Below are positions 1 to 8,221 of a stretch of 33,922 bases of DNA, in pieces. Below the pieces are notes generated by a model, which was not told the DNA's origin, made no database searches, and saw nothing but the letters and a program-made list of their open reading frames with translations. The position numbers and the translations under genes are program-made. The DNA is from Alysiella crassa DSM 2578 (GTDB taxonomy: Bacteria; Pseudomonadota; Gammaproteobacteria; Burkholderiales; Neisseriaceae). The stretch lies in the NCBI RefSeq assembly GCF_000745955.1, contig NZ_JQKH01000021.1, positions 1 to 33,922 on the forward strand, in the 5' to 3' direction. How positions within the stretch are numbered: the stretch's first letter is position 1; the number at the start of each line of letters is the position of its first letter.

Positions 1-220
1 CGTCGTAATCAAACACAACTTCCTTAAAAAACCGTTGGATACGGCGATAGGAAGAGGTGCTTGTGGCTTTGGCATCAGGGAAAAACATTGCCAATTTGCT
101 CAAATTACAGGTCTGCCGCATGGCAATGGTGCACAATAAATACACAAAAACAATAACGTGGCTCTTGTGCCATTTGAAAGTTTTGGTTACGATATGGGTA
201 AGTTCGCTCAATTCAGTCAT
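1..220 (-). CDS. IS4-family transposase, N-terminal fragment (partial at edge)
   Basis: Reading leftward from the ATG at 220-218 gives 73 codons beginning MTELSELTHIVTKTF with no stop before the window edge. This resembles the N-terminal region of IS4-group DDE transposases (a basic/aromatic start, then a SSYRRIQRFFKE helix near residues 56-67). The catalytic residues lie beyond the edge. The C-terminal third of what is probably the same protein is seen at 33578-33922, in the same orientation, and has the family signature. Identity of the two copies cannot be proved because they do not overlap. Whether this copy is intact is unknown. Confidence 0.7.
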   Translation of the reverse strand, partial: MTELSELTHIVTKTFKWHKSHVIVFVYLLCTIAMRQTCNLSKLAMFFPDAKATSTSSYRRIQRFFKEVVFDYD

Positions 221-304
221 ATTGGATTAGTCGTGAGAAAATTAATACGATACCACTGAATTGATGCGGACTTCTTTTTTTATTGTACTTTTTTTGTCGT
301 GTAC
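1..304 (-). mobile_element. IS4-family insertion sequence, 5' part (runs off left edge)
   Basis: The inner end reads inward as GTACACGACAAAAAAA (about 304 down to 289). The same end sequence occurs inverted at 33581-33595, at the 3' end of a second copy, so it is likely the terminal inverted repeat. The element lies 31 bases downstream of the corC stop. Only one end is present, so no target duplication can be read. The exact border is uncertain by a few bases, because the flanks of both copies also share an uptake-sequence-like stretch. Confidence 0.75.
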
Positions 305-335
305 TGAAAGGCTGCCTGAAAGTGCGAGATCTATA

Positions 336-1172
336 TTATTCCGCCGCCCCATCAGCTTTCACACGCATCGCCATTAAAGTATGCAAACGCCGCTTGTCCG
401 CGCGCGCCACCGTAAACAGCCAATCGCCCACCACCACTTTTTCGCCACGCACAGGCAAATGCCCCAATTCATGAATGACTAAACCACCAATGGTATCTGC
501 TTCTTCTGTGCTAAAATTTGTGTCAAAATATTGATTAAAATCATTTATTTCTGTCGTTGCTTTAATTTGCCAACGCTCTGCCGAAACAGGAAAAATATTA
601 TCTTCTTCTTCATCAAATTCGTCTTCAATTTTGCCGACAATTTCTTCCATCAAATCTTCAAAAGTAACCAAACCTGAAATGCCGCCGTATTCGTCCACCA
701 CAATTGCCATGTGATTGTGTTGCTCTTGAAATTCTTTTAATAAAATGGTCAAAGACTTGCCTTCAGGCACAAACACAGGAGGGCGGGTTAAACTTTCCAG
801 CTTAAATTGCTCGGGATTGAGCGCGAATTTGAGCAAATCTTTGGCGTGCAAAATGCCAATCACATGGTCTTTATCGTCCGCAATCACGGGGAAACGCGAA
901 TGCGCCGTGTCCACCACATACGCCATAATCCGTTCAATAGAATCGGTGGTTTTGATAACGTCCATTTGGGCGCGGCTAATCATCACATCACGCACCTGCA
1001 TTTGATTGAATTTCAACACATTTTCTAAACGCGCCAAAGTGTCGCTGTCCAACATTTCCTGTGCATGGCATTGGCGCAATAATTCGCGCAACGCGTCCAT
1101 GTTTTCAGGCAACAGGCTGCCTGAAAGTTTGCCAAATAATTTATTGATAAGACTGGGTTTGTGGTTGTCCAT
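336..1172 (-). CDS. corC: CorC/YbeX-type CBS-domain protein (HlyC/CorC family)
   Basis: A 278-residue cytosolic protein with two CBS domains (about 60-118 and 131-184) followed by a CorC_HlyC domain (about 195-275). The family signature VVDEYGGISGLVTFEDLMEE is visible at about 158-177, followed by an acidic stretch. CorC proteins are named for magnesium/cobalt efflux; YbeX has since been linked to ribosome metabolism and Mg homeostasis. Length matches the short soluble CorC class, which lacks the DUF21 membrane domain. It follows ybeY by 58 bases on the same strand, the conserved ybeY-ybeX order. The next gene in many proteobacteria, lnt, is not seen: an IS begins 31 bases after the stop. An uptake sequence is built into the N-terminal coding region (1106-1117). 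Confidence 0.93.
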   Translation of the reverse strand: MDNHKPSLINKLFGKLSGSLLPENMDALRELLRQCHAQEMLDSDTLARLENVLKFNQMQVRDVMISRAQMDVIKTTDSIERIMAYVVDTAHSRFPVIADDKDHVIGILHAKDLLKFALNPEQFKLESLTRPPVFVPEGKSLTILLKEFQEQHNHMAIVVDEYGGISGLVTFEDLMEEIVGKIEDEFDEEEDNIFPVSAERWQIKATTEINDFNQYFDTNFSTEEADTIGGLVIHELGHLPVRGEKVVVGDWLFTVARADKRRLHTLMAMRVKADGAAE

Positions 1173-1230
1173 TATGGTGTTTTCTTATTGATAATTAGGG
1201 GGTTTTTCAGGCTGCCTTGTGTCCAGCCAA

Positions 1231-1734
1231 TTAATAAGGGTCGGCAATATTTAATTGTGCCAACAGGCGTGTTTCCAAACTTTCCATTTCTTCCGCTTCA
1301 TCGTCTGTCATGTGGTCGTAGCCCATCAGGTGCAGTGTGCCGTGTAGGGTTAAATGCGCGAAATGGTCGTGCAATGATTTGCCTTGTTCCGCCGCTTCTT
1401 TTGCCACGACTTGTGGGCAAATAATCAAATCGCCACGCAACACATCATCTTGTTCTACAAAAGAAAATTCGCCTTCATTGTGGGCAAAACTCAAGACATT
1501 GGTAGCATAATCTTTGCCACGATAATCGCGGTTATAGCTTTGCGCTTCTGTTTCGTCTAATAAAATCAAGGAGATTTCGGCGTAACGGTAAAAATTTTTC
1601 AGCGCGTGCCAAATCCATTGATAAAATTGTTTTTCGCTAGGCAGGTTTTTTTCGCTGCTATCATTTTGATAATATAGGGAAAATCTTTGTTTTTGAATCT
1701 GTAAAAAGGGAAAATGTTTGGTTTGCTTTTTCAT
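1231..1734 (-). CDS. ybeY: Endoribonuclease YbeY, rRNA maturation factor
   Basis: A 167-residue metalloprotein of the UPF0054 family. The zinc motif HGTLHLMGYDH is at 131-141, with three coordinating histidines (131, 135, 141). YbeY acts in the cytosol in 16S rRNA 3'-end maturation and 70S ribosome quality control. Length is normal; the N-terminal 30 residues are less conserved and basic/aromatic. The first methionine is used. It lies upstream of corC on the same strand, probably as one transcript, and is divergent from trmB. A complete 15-mer uptake sequence (1739-1753) sits just upstream of the start. Confidence 0.95.
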   Translation of the reverse strand: MKKQTKHFPFLQIQKQRFSLYYQNDSSEKNLPSEKQFYQWIWHALKNFYRYAEISLILLDETEAQSYNRDYRGKDYATNVLSFAHNEGEFSFVEQDDVLRGDLIICPQVVAKEAAEQGKSLHDHFAHLTLHGTLHLMGYDHMTDDEAEEMESLETRLLAQLNIADPY

Positions 1735-1774
1735 GTTTTCAGGCTGCCTGAAGGGTTAATTAAACACATGAATT

Positions 1775-1804
1775 GTTACAAAAATTCACGCCATCGTCTA
1801 TAAT
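1775..1804 (+). promoter_or_regulatory. Predicted sigma-70 promoter of trmB
   Basis: The -10 hexamer is TATAAT (1799-1804) and a plausible -35 is GTTACA (1775-1780), 18 bases upstream, matching TTGACA at 4 of 6 positions. Transcription would start near 1811 and give a leader of about 28 bases before the ATG at 1839. This also argues against a TTG start at 1773. Assigned by inspection only. Confidence 0.5.
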
Positions 1805-1838
1805 TCACGCCATTTTAAACGAAATTGTGAACAAAAAC

Positions 1839-2540
1839 ATGACAAACGAAGTAGAAAATATCCCCGCAGAACATCGTCGCAGCATTAAATCTTTCGTGCT
1901 GCGACAAGGACACATGACCGCCGCGCAACAAAAAGCCATTGATGATAATTGGGCAGATTTCGGTGTGGATTTTGTTAATCAACCCATTAATTTAAATGAT
2001 AAATTTGGACGCGATAATCCGAAAATTTTAGAAATTGGTTTTGGCATGGGTGTTGCGACCGCCGAAATCGCACGCAGGCTGCCTGAAAAAGATTTTCTTG
2101 CCATTGATGTGCATGGACCAGGTGTGGGTAATTTGTGCAAATTGATGGTGGAGCAAAATATCCGCAATATTAAAGTCATGCGTCATGATGCGGTGGAAGT
2201 GGTAGAAAATATGTTGTCAGACAATAGTTTGGATGGTATTCATATTTTTTTCCCAGACCCTTGGCACAAAAAACGCCACAATAAACGGCGTTTAATCCAA
2301 ATTCCTTTTGTGGAAAAATTGTTACCAAAATTAAAATCAGGCGGTTATATTCATTTGGCGACCGACTGGGAAGAATATGCGATACAAATGCTTGAAGTAT
2401 TGAACCATTTTTCAGGCAGCCTGCAGAACACCGCTACCGATTATGCGCCTACGCCCGATTATCGCCCCGAAACCAAATTTGAAGCGCGTGGCAAACGCTT
2501 GGGGCATGGGGTGTGGGATTTGGTGTTTACCAAAAAATAA
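1839..2540 (+). CDS. trmB: tRNA (guanine-N7-)-methyltransferase TrmB
   Basis: A 233-residue class I SAM-dependent methyltransferase that makes m7G46 in the variable loop of tRNAs. The SAM-binding loop LEIGFGMG is at 64-71, the acidic residue after strand 2 in AIDVHGPG at about 88-95, and the diagnostic FFPDPWHKKRHNKRR at 137-151. The ATG at 1839 was chosen over an in-frame TTG at 1773 because it gives the usual family length and lies just downstream of a good -10 box. Two uptake sequences are embedded in the coding sequence (near 2075 and 2411). The gene is divergent from ybeY and is followed by mltA after 40 bases containing another uptake sequence. Confidence 0.95.
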   Translation: MTNEVENIPAEHRRSIKSFVLRQGHMTAAQQKAIDDNWADFGVDFVNQPINLNDKFGRDNPKILEIGFGMGVATAEIARRLPEKDFLAIDVHGPGVGNLCKLMVEQNIRNIKVMRHDAVEVVENMLSDNSLDGIHIFFPDPWHKKRHNKRRLIQIPFVEKLLPKLKSGGYIHLATDWEEYAIQMLEVLNHFSGSLQNTATDYAPTPDYRPETKFEARGKRLGHGVWDLVFTKK

Positions 2541-2580
2541 TTTTGCAGGCTGCCTGAAAATTCAATCTAACGAGAACATC

Positions 2581-3882
2581 ATGAAAATCAAATCATTACT
2601 TATTTTAAGCGGCGTGGCGGCGATGATTGCGGCGTGTACCAATAAATATCCGCAACCCATCGCCACCCAGCCACAGCCCCAGATTCAGCCGCCCATTGGC
2701 GCAACGCAGCCTGTGGGCTATGTTCATCAGTCGGGTGATACAAGTTATACCGTTGTTTCTTATCAACAATTGCCTAATTGGCACAATAATCCCTTTTCAG
2801 GCAGCCTGAAAGCCTTTCGCTTGGGTTGCGACAAATTGGCAAAACAAGCAGCATGGACTGCCGTGTGCAACAAAGCCAGTTTAATCAATGAAAATGACGC
2901 CGCCGCAGCCAAAGCCTTTTTTGAACAATATTTTACCCCTTGGCAAGTGGCGCAAAATGGCAAAACGCAAGGTTTGTTTACGGGTTATTACGAAGCCGTG
3001 TTGGGGGGCAGCCTGAATCAAACGCCACAAGCGCGTTTCCCGATTTATGGCGTGCCGAATGATTTTGTCAGCATTCCGATTACGCCCGCGCAAAAAGCGT
3101 ATGGCGGCGTGTTGCGCGTGTCGCCGACTGCGGCAAATCGCGGTGTGGTGAGCGAATCGGGTTCACATACGGCGAATTTGGCGGCGTTTCCCTTGAGTGA
3201 ACGCAGTACGGCATTGAAAGGGCGATTTGTCGGCGGTGAATTTGTGCCGTATCACACGCGCCCCGAAATCAACGGTGGCGCACTCAATGGCAAAGCCCCG
3301 ATTTTGGCGTATGCGAATGACCCTGTGGAATTGTTTTTCTTACATGTGCAAGGCTCGGGGCGTTTGCGATTGAATAATGGGCAATATTTGCGTTTGGCGT
3401 ATGCAGATAAAAATGACTACCCCTATGTTTCTATTGGGAAATATATGGCGGAACGGGGTTATTTGTCTTTGAATCAGGCTTCGGCACAGGGGATACAATC
3501 GTATTTAGCGAATCATCCCAGCAAATTAGCCGAAATTTTGGGGCAAAATCCAAGTTATATTTTCTTTAAACAAGGTACAGGCAGCGAAAACGATGGGCCC
3601 GTTGGCGCATTGGGTGTGCCTTTGGAAGCGGAATTTTCGGGCGCGGTGGATAAGCAATACATTACTTTGGGTGCGCCAATTTTTGTCGCCACCACCCACC
3701 CGAGTAAAAATACGCCGCTTAATCGCCTGATTATGGCGCAGGACACAGGCAGCGCGATTAAAGGTGCGGTGCGTGTGGATTATTTCTGGGGCTTTGGCTA
3801 TGAAGCAGGGCAGACGGCTGGGAAAATGAAACATCAGGGCTATGTATGGCAATTGTTGCCCAATGGGCTTATGCCGAAATAA
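2581..3882 (+). CDS. mltA: Membrane-bound lytic murein transglycosylase A (lipoprotein)
   Basis: A 433-residue outer-membrane lipoprotein (the GNA33 homologue of meningococcus) that cleaves peptidoglycan to 1,6-anhydromuropeptides. The lipoprotein signal is MKIKSLLILSGVAAMIAAC, with the lipidated Cys at 19. The MltA domain follows in the central region. The C-terminal 3D domain is marked by AQDTGSAIKGAVRVDYFWG from about residue 386, with Asp388 and Asp400 as expected catalytic-site aspartates. The ATG at 2581 was preferred to an earlier in-frame ATG at 2443, which lies inside trmB and would bury the signal peptide. A 15-mer uptake sequence is translated as SGSLK near residue 75. Confidence 0.95.
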   Translation: MKIKSLLILSGVAAMIAACTNKYPQPIATQPQPQIQPPIGATQPVGYVHQSGDTSYTVVSYQQLPNWHNNPFSGSLKAFRLGCDKLAKQAAWTAVCNKASLINENDAAAAKAFFEQYFTPWQVAQNGKTQGLFTGYYEAVLGGSLNQTPQARFPIYGVPNDFVSIPITPAQKAYGGVLRVSPTAANRGVVSESGSHTANLAAFPLSERSTALKGRFVGGEFVPYHTRPEINGGALNGKAPILAYANDPVELFFLHVQGSGRLRLNNGQYLRLAYADKNDYPYVSIGKYMAERGYLSLNQASAQGIQSYLANHPSKLAEILGQNPSYIFFKQGTGSENDGPVGALGVPLEAEFSGAVDKQYITLGAPIFVATTHPSKNTPLNRLIMAQDTGSAIKGAVRVDYFWGFGYEAGQTAGKMKHQGYVWQLLPNGLMPK

Positions 3883-3902
3883 TTTTCAGGCAGCCTGAAA
3901 AT

Positions 3903-3980
3903 GTAGGGTGCGTATTACGCACCAAAATGATTGAATAATTAAAAGATTTCAGTAAATTTGGTGTGTACGGCGCACCCTAC
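3903..3980. repeat. GTAGGGTGCG palindromic repeat, copy 1 (MITE-like)
   Basis: A 78-base element with terminal inverted arms: GTAGGGTGCG at the left and CGCACCCTAC at the right. The roughly 21-base arms are imperfect in this copy, and the centre is AT-rich. It is flanked by uptake sequences on both sides (about 3886-3900 and 4001-4015). It is one of at least three full-size copies in the window (others 7964-8042 and 21979-22160). No coding capacity. Confidence 0.75.
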
Positions 3981-3986
3981 AATATA

Positions 3987-4000
3987 TTTTTGTCGTGTAC
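3987..4000. repeat. Solo copy of the IS terminal sequence beside an uptake sequence
   Basis: TTTTTGTCGTGTAC here equals the terminal sequence of the IS4-type elements at the window ends (289-304, and inverted at 33581-33595). It is followed directly by a 15-mer uptake sequence, but no transposase is nearby. A near copy, TTTTTATCGTGTAC, is at 8285-8298, again next to an uptake sequence. These could be scars of lost IS copies or members of a separate short repeat. Confidence 0.55.
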
Positions 4001-4048
4001 TTTCAGGCAGCCTGAACATATTTTTAATTTTAAAACAAGGAAATCATC

Positions 4049-5065
4049 ATGAATATTTTGGTAACAGGCGGCACAGGTTTTATTGGCGCACACACCGTTG
4101 TGGAATTGCTGAACGCAGGACACACACCCATTATTTTGGACAATCTGTCCAATTCATCGCCCAAAGTCTTGGACAGAATTGCCGACATCACAGGTAAAAC
4201 GCCCCCATTCTACGAAGGCGATATTCGCGATAGAACTTTGTTGCAACAGATTTTTTCGCAGCACGCCATTGACAGCGTCATGCACTTTGCCGCGCTCAAA
4301 GCGGTGGGCGAAAGCGTGGCGCAACCCTTGCGTTATTACGACAACAATGTTTCAGGCAGCCTGATTTTGCTGGAAGAAATGCAAAAAGCAGGCGTGTTCA
4401 GCATTGTGTTCAGCTCATCGGCAACGGTTTATGGCGACCCCGAAGTCGTCCCCATCACCGAAAACACGCGCACAGGCGGCACAACCAACCCCTACGGCAC
4501 GTCCAAATACATGATGGAACGCATGATGATGGATTTACAGGCAGCCGACAGCCGTTGGAGCGTGATTTTATTGCGCTATTTCAACCCGATTGGCGCACAC
4601 GAAAGCGGCAAAATTGGCGAACAACCCAACGGCATACCGAATAATTTGCTGCCCTACGTTTGCCAAGTGGCGGCAGGGAAATTGGCGGAACTGTCCGTAT
4701 TTGGCGATGATTATCCAACCCATGACGGCACAGGCGTACGCGATTACATTCATGTGGTGGATTTGGCGATGGGTCATTTGAAAGCCCTTGACGCAAAAGC
4801 CAAAACGGCAGGCGTTCACATTTACAATTTGGGTACAGGCGTGGGCTATTCCGTGTTGGACATTGTGAAAGCATTTGAACAAGCGTCTGGGCAAACCGTG
4901 AAATACGCGATAAAACCACGCCGCGCTGGCGACATCGCCGTGTGCTATGCCGACCCAGCCAAAGCCGCTACCGAATTGGGCTGGCGTGCCGAACGCGATT
5001 TGGCGACCATGATGGCGGACGCTTGGCGTTGGCAGTCCCATAATCCGAATGGGTATGATGATTGA
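4049..5065 (+). CDS. galE: UDP-glucose 4-epimerase
   Basis: A 338-residue short-chain dehydrogenase/reductase of the extended class that interconverts UDP-glucose and UDP-galactose. In Neisseriaceae this feeds lipooligosaccharide and glycan synthesis. The NAD-binding motif GGTGFIG is at 7-13. The catalytic Ser124 lies in FSSSATVYG, and the YxxxK pair is Tyr149/Lys153 in [11 protein letters not shown]. Length matches E. coli GalE (338 aa). A good ribosome-binding site (AAGGA) precedes the ATG. It is transcribed alone; the preceding 166 bases hold a MITE and an IS-end repeat, and a hairpin of two opposed uptake sequences follows the stop. Confidence 0.96.
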   Translation: MNILVTGGTGFIGAHTVVELLNAGHTPIILDNLSNSSPKVLDRIADITGKTPPFYEGDIRDRTLLQQIFSQHAIDSVMHFAALKAVGESVAQPLRYYDNNVSGSLILLEEMQKAGVFSIVFSSSATVYGDPEVVPITENTRTGGTTNPYGTSKYMMERMMMDLQAADSRWSVILLRYFNPIGAHESGKIGEQPNGIPNNLLPYVCQVAAGKLAELSVFGDDYPTHDGTGVRDYIHVVDLAMGHLKALDAKAKTAGVHIYNLGTGVGYSVLDIVKAFEQASGQTVKYAIKPRRAGDIAVCYADPAKAATELGWRAERDLATMMADAWRWQSHNPNGYDD

Positions 5066-5071
5066 GTCAAG

Positions 5072-5119
5072 TTTCAGGCTGCCTGATTGGTTCAAATCCA
5101 GCAATCAGGCAGCCTGAAA
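5072..5119. terminator. Inverted pair of uptake sequences between convergent genes
   Basis: The left arm (TTTCAGGCTGCCTGATTG, 5072-5089) pairs perfectly with the right arm at 5102-5119 across a 12-base loop, giving an 18-base-pair stem. It lies between the converging galE and the minus-strand gene at 5128. No clear U-tract follows on either strand, so terminator function is inferred from position and from the known use of paired uptake sequences as terminators in Neisseriaceae. Confidence 0.6.
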
Positions 5120-5127
5120 AAGAACCA

Positions 5128-5664
5128 TCACACATTCATAAATCGGACACCCGCTTTATGGCTAATGATATTTTGAATTTTATTTTGTAATTCAATATCT
5201 TGTGCTTGAGCGTTATCGGGTAATGAAAAAGCGTGAATTTCCGCGTGGGTGTGAAATTTTTGCGCGTAAACCACACGCTGATTATGCCCCAGCCATTCTA
5301 TTTTCTGCGTGTCCATATTCAAACGAATATGCTCCATACCCAGTTGCCCAACTGCTTGTTTCCGTATCATTGCAGATACCAGCCACATGATTATCAAAGA
5401 AATCAAAATCGTACCCAAAAGGCTGATACCAACAATCATCGGCGAATACGACATAAAAACCGTCAAATAAATCAGCGCAACAATTAAACCTATTGAGCCA
5501 AATTTCATCATGGTTTTTTTAACTCTTTGAATATGTTTCGCATAATTTTGCTCGGTCATCATAAATTGCGTTTGCCAATCTATTTGCGTTTTGCCTTGCA
5601 TTAATTCGCTGTGAACGCGCTGTAAAATGGCTCGTTTGGTTTCATTATCCAATGTGTTTTGCAT
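5128..5664 (-). CDS. Hypothetical inner-membrane protein with two TM helices
   Basis: I do not recognise a family. The 178-residue protein has a charged N-terminal region (about 1-50) and two adjacent hydrophobic helices (about 52-72 and 76-97) with a very short periplasmic turn (YSPM). A C-terminal soluble domain of about 75 residues contains WLGHNQRVVYAQKFHTHAEIH. The layout suggests both ends are cytosolic. Codon use and base composition resemble the neighbours. It is a lone gene, convergent with galE, and its upstream region carries uptake sequences and a MITE fragment. It is reported as a real gene because of the clean membrane topology and the absence of a better reading on either strand. 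Confidence 0.75.
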   Translation of the reverse strand: MQNTLDNETKRAILQRVHSELMQGKTQIDWQTQFMMTEQNYAKHIQRVKKTMMKFGSIGLIVALIYLTVFMSYSPMIVGISLLGTILISLIIMWLVSAMIRKQAVGQLGMEHIRLNMDTQKIEWLGHNQRVVYAQKFHTHAEIHAFSLPDNAQAQDIELQNKIQNIISHKAGVRFMNV

Positions 5665-5728
5665 AACATACCTTTCTTAAAATCAATATGATATAGGGTT
5701 TCAGGCTGCCTTTCAGTACAACAGATTG

Positions 5729-5760
5729 AAGGGTGCGCCGTGCGCACCAGATTCACTATA
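5729..5760. repeat. Half copy of the GTAGGGTGCG repeat with a Correia-like end
   Basis: AGGGTGCGCCGTGCGCACCA (5730-5749) is one arm of the palindromic repeat family; no opposing arm follows. Instead the next bases are ATTCACTATA (5751-5760), identical to the terminal ten bases of the Correia-type element at 22101-22110. This may be a deletion remnant of a nested structure like that at 21979-22160. The uptake-like sequence TTTCAGGCTGCCTTTCAGTACA lies just upstream, written here as two parts: TTTCAGGCTGCC then TTTCAGTACA. Confidence 0.45.
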
Positions 5761-5805
5761 CATTTGTTTTGTTGTGACGGAAAGGCAGCCTGAAATGTTT
5801 TTTGT

Positions 5806-6807
5806 TTATTGCAAAGCCAATAAATCCAATTTTTTCATCAAAACTTGGTCGCTGTCTTCATTGGGGTTGCCTGATGTGAGCAGTTTGTCGCCATAAAAAA
5901 TGGAATTTGCCCCTGCCATAAAGCACATCGCTTGCACCGATTCGGGCATATCGGTGCGTCCTGCGCTTAATCTGATGAAACTTTGTGGCATGGTAATTCG
6001 TGCCACGGCAATGGTTCGCACAAATTCTGTCCAATCCAAATCTTCGGCGTGTGCCAATGGTGTGCCTGCGGTTTTGACCAACTGGTTAATCGGCACGCTT
6101 TCAGGCTGCGGGTCAAGGTTCGCCAAACTGGCAATCAAGCCTGCGCGTTCGGGGCGCGTTTCGTTCATGCCGACAATGCCACCGCAACACACTTTCAACC
6201 CAGCTTGGCGCACTTTGCCCAGCGTGTCCATGCGGTCTTCGTGGCGGCGTGTGTGTATGATGTCGTTGTAGCGGCTGGGGTCGGTGTCCAAATTGTGGTT
6301 GTAGTAATCCAAGCCTGCTTGTTTCAAATCTTCTGCCATGCCCTCTTGCAACATGCCGAATGTGCCGCAAGTTTCCAAACCCAAATCTTTGACCGCTTTG
6401 ATGATTTCGCTGACCAATTTCACATCGTCAGGCTTGGGGCCTCGCCACGCTGCGCCCATGCAAAAACGGCTTGCACCGCGTTCTTTGGCAATTTTGGCTT
6501 TGGCGACCACTTCTTCTACGCTCAACAAAGCCTGTTTTTCCACGCCTGTGTGGTAATGCGCGGATTGGGGGCAGTATTCGCAATCTTCAGGGCAACCACC
6601 TGTTTTAATGGACAATAATGTGGATAATTGGATTTTTTGTGGGTCAAAATGCTGGCGATGTACGCTGGCTGCCTGAAAAACGAGTTCCAAAAAAGGTTGA
6701 TTGAATAATTCTTCCACTTGGCATTTGCGCCAATATTGTGCGGTGGCGTGCGGCTGGGTTTCAGGCAGCGCACGGCGAAAAGCGATGGGGGATAAAGTTT
6801 GTGTCAT
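5806..6807 (-). CDS. bioB: Biotin synthase
   Basis: A 333-residue radical-SAM enzyme that inserts sulfur into dethiobiotin in the last step of biotin synthesis. The 4Fe-4S motif CPEDCEYC gives Cys72, Cys76 and Cys79 (CxxxCxxC). Cys116 in [12 protein letters not shown] and later cysteines in LETCGTFGM and [10 protein letters not shown] fit the 2Fe-2S site and active barrel. Length is within the family range. The start has a strong ribosome-binding site (AAGGAGA). It lies 18 bases downstream of an EamA-type transporter gene on the same strand, so the two are likely cotranscribed. No other bio genes are in the window. Confidence 0.96.
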   Translation of the reverse strand: MTQTLSPIAFRRALPETQPHATAQYWRKCQVEELFNQPFLELVFQAASVHRQHFDPQKIQLSTLLSIKTGGCPEDCEYCPQSAHYHTGVEKQALLSVEEVVAKAKIAKERGASRFCMGAAWRGPKPDDVKLVSEIIKAVKDLGLETCGTFGMLQEGMAEDLKQAGLDYYNHNLDTDPSRYNDIIHTRRHEDRMDTLGKVRQAGLKVCCGGIVGMNETRPERAGLIASLANLDPQPESVPINQLVKTAGTPLAHAEDLDWTEFVRTIAVARITMPQSFIRLSAGRTDMPESVQAMCFMAGANSIFYGDKLLTSGNPNEDSDQVLMKKLDLLALQ

Positions 6808-6825
6808 GATGATTTCTCCTTGATT

Positions 6826-7707
6826 TTATTGGAATAAAATTTGCCCAAAATACAACATCACAATGGCGCACAATGCCAAAATCACGCCCAAGTAATTTAA
6901 TTTGTTCACTTTTTCGTGAAATGCCAATCCGCCCACCAAAGTACCCAACACAATCACGCCCATGTTCATGCCTGCAAACACCAGAGTGGGGCTGTCTTTA
7001 AACGCTTGGTGGGCTTTGATGTAAAACAGAATGTTCATGAAATTCAGGCAGCCCAGCAATGCGCCAGCGAGCAAATTGTTTTTGTGCCAAAGTGTGTTTT
7101 TGCTCAATAAATATGCAAACATCAACGCCCCCGCCAGCACAAACACCACCAACAGGCTGCCTGAAAATGCCGCGCCTTGCTTGGATAACTGTTTGAATAA
7201 AATATCAATCACGCCATAACCCAACCACACAGCAAGCAACCATTTTGCTGCGCCTTGTTCGCTGGTGGCGGTGTTGTTGTGCGGTTTATGCAGCACCAAC
7301 AGCAGCGCGAAAATCGCCAAAATCAAGCCCACCAAACGGTGCGGCAAAATGGTTTCGCCAAAAATCGTAAAAGCCGCCAACACGGGCAAAAACAGCGACA
7401 GGCGTTGCGCCGCGTCCGATTTGACAATGCCAGCCACCGCCACCGAACGCCCCATGGCAATAAAAATGGTCGGCAACAACACCCCCAAAGCCACAAACAG
7501 GGCAATTTGGCTGCCTGAAAAATTCAGGCTGCCCAGTTGCGTTTGCGGCTGCAAAAAGGCGATGGTTAAAATCGTGGCAATCACATAATTGCTTGCCACC
7601 ATTTGTTCAATGGACAAGCCGCGTTGTCGCGCCACTTTGAGCAATGCCGCCACCGACACGCTCGCCAAAATACTGCAAATCAAAAATAACATGGTTTCAA
7701 TTTCCAT
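6826..7707 (-). CDS. EamA-type drug/metabolite transporter (DMT superfamily)
   Basis: A 293-residue, highly hydrophobic protein with about ten predicted TM helices in two halves, as in EamA permeases; the second half includes GMNMGVIVLGTLVGGLAFHEK near the C-terminus. The family exports or imports small metabolites and the substrate cannot be told from sequence. The ATG at 7707 (MEIETMLFLICS) was chosen because the 31 residues of an upstream extension are polar/basic and would displace the first TM helix. It lies directly upstream of bioB with an 18-base gap, so a biotin-precursor-related role is possible but unproved. Uptake sequences occur inside the gene (near 7153 and 7510). Confidence 0.85.
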   Translation of the reverse strand: MEIETMLFLICSILASVSVAALLKVARQRGLSIEQMVASNYVIATILTIAFLQPQTQLGSLNFSGSQIALFVALGVLLPTIFIAMGRSVAVAGIVKSDAAQRLSLFLPVLAAFTIFGETILPHRLVGLILAIFALLLVLHKPHNNTATSEQGAAKWLLAVWLGYGVIDILFKQLSKQGAAFSGSLLVVFVLAGALMFAYLLSKNTLWHKNNLLAGALLGCLNFMNILFYIKAHQAFKDSPTLVFAGMNMGVIVLGTLVGGLAFHEKVNKLNYLGVILALCAIVMLYFGQILFQ

Positions 7708-7963
7708 AAAAATCAAAAAAATCAAATTTCTGCGCAATGTAGAACATTTGAGCCTACCGCCAATCGGTTGAGCAAACGCTTTATAGCGAAAAATACGCAA
7801 AATGGCAAATGTGCGCGTTCAGGCAGCCTGAAAACAGACAAATTTGCCATTATTCCCATTACGTTGAACACGCGTTGTGCCGCGTACCACGCTGCACAGC
7901 CCCACGATTAGCCATTTTTCCCAATATTTTCAGGCTGCCTGAAAATATGCGGCAAAAATTATC

Positions 7964-8042
7964 GTAGGGTGCGCCGTGCGCACCAAAATTGCCACCCAAT
8001 TTTCATTTTTTGTAGCAATTCGGTGCGCACGGCGCACCCTAC
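7964..8042. repeat. GTAGGGTGCG palindromic repeat, copy 2 (perfect arms)
   Basis: A 79-base element whose outer 21 bases at each end (7964-7984 and 8022-8042) are perfect inverted repeats: GTAGGGTGCGCC at the left edge and GGCGCACCCTAC at the right. The similarity continues imperfectly inward (AAAATTGCCAC against a reversed GTAGCAATTC). The RNA of either strand could fold into a long hairpin. It has the size and form of a MITE; no related transposase is in the window. Confidence 0.8.
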
Positions 8043-8221
8043 ATATTCTACGCAAGTCCTTTATTTTCATTGAATATTTTATTTTGCTTATTCCAACATT
8101 CATGTTAAAAAAGTAAGCGAAATGACAAAAATCCCAATCATCTTATTCACAAAAAACAAAAAATATTTCAGGCAGCCTGAAAATTTCAAACCATTTGAAT
8201 TTAAATTATTTTTTTGTTTGG

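Noticed and set aside
1773-1838. Upstream TTG start for trmB
   Set aside because: It overlaps the predicted promoter -35/-10 region and adds 22 residues not typical of the family.
4568-5104. Open frame of 178 codons on the minus strand over galE
   Set aside because: It is opposite a complete galE; the product is His/Phe/Cys-rich and looks like antisense translation.
5983-6618. Open frame of 211 codons on the plus strand over bioB
   Set aside because: It is opposite bioB, with Cys/Phe/His-rich product and no start signal.
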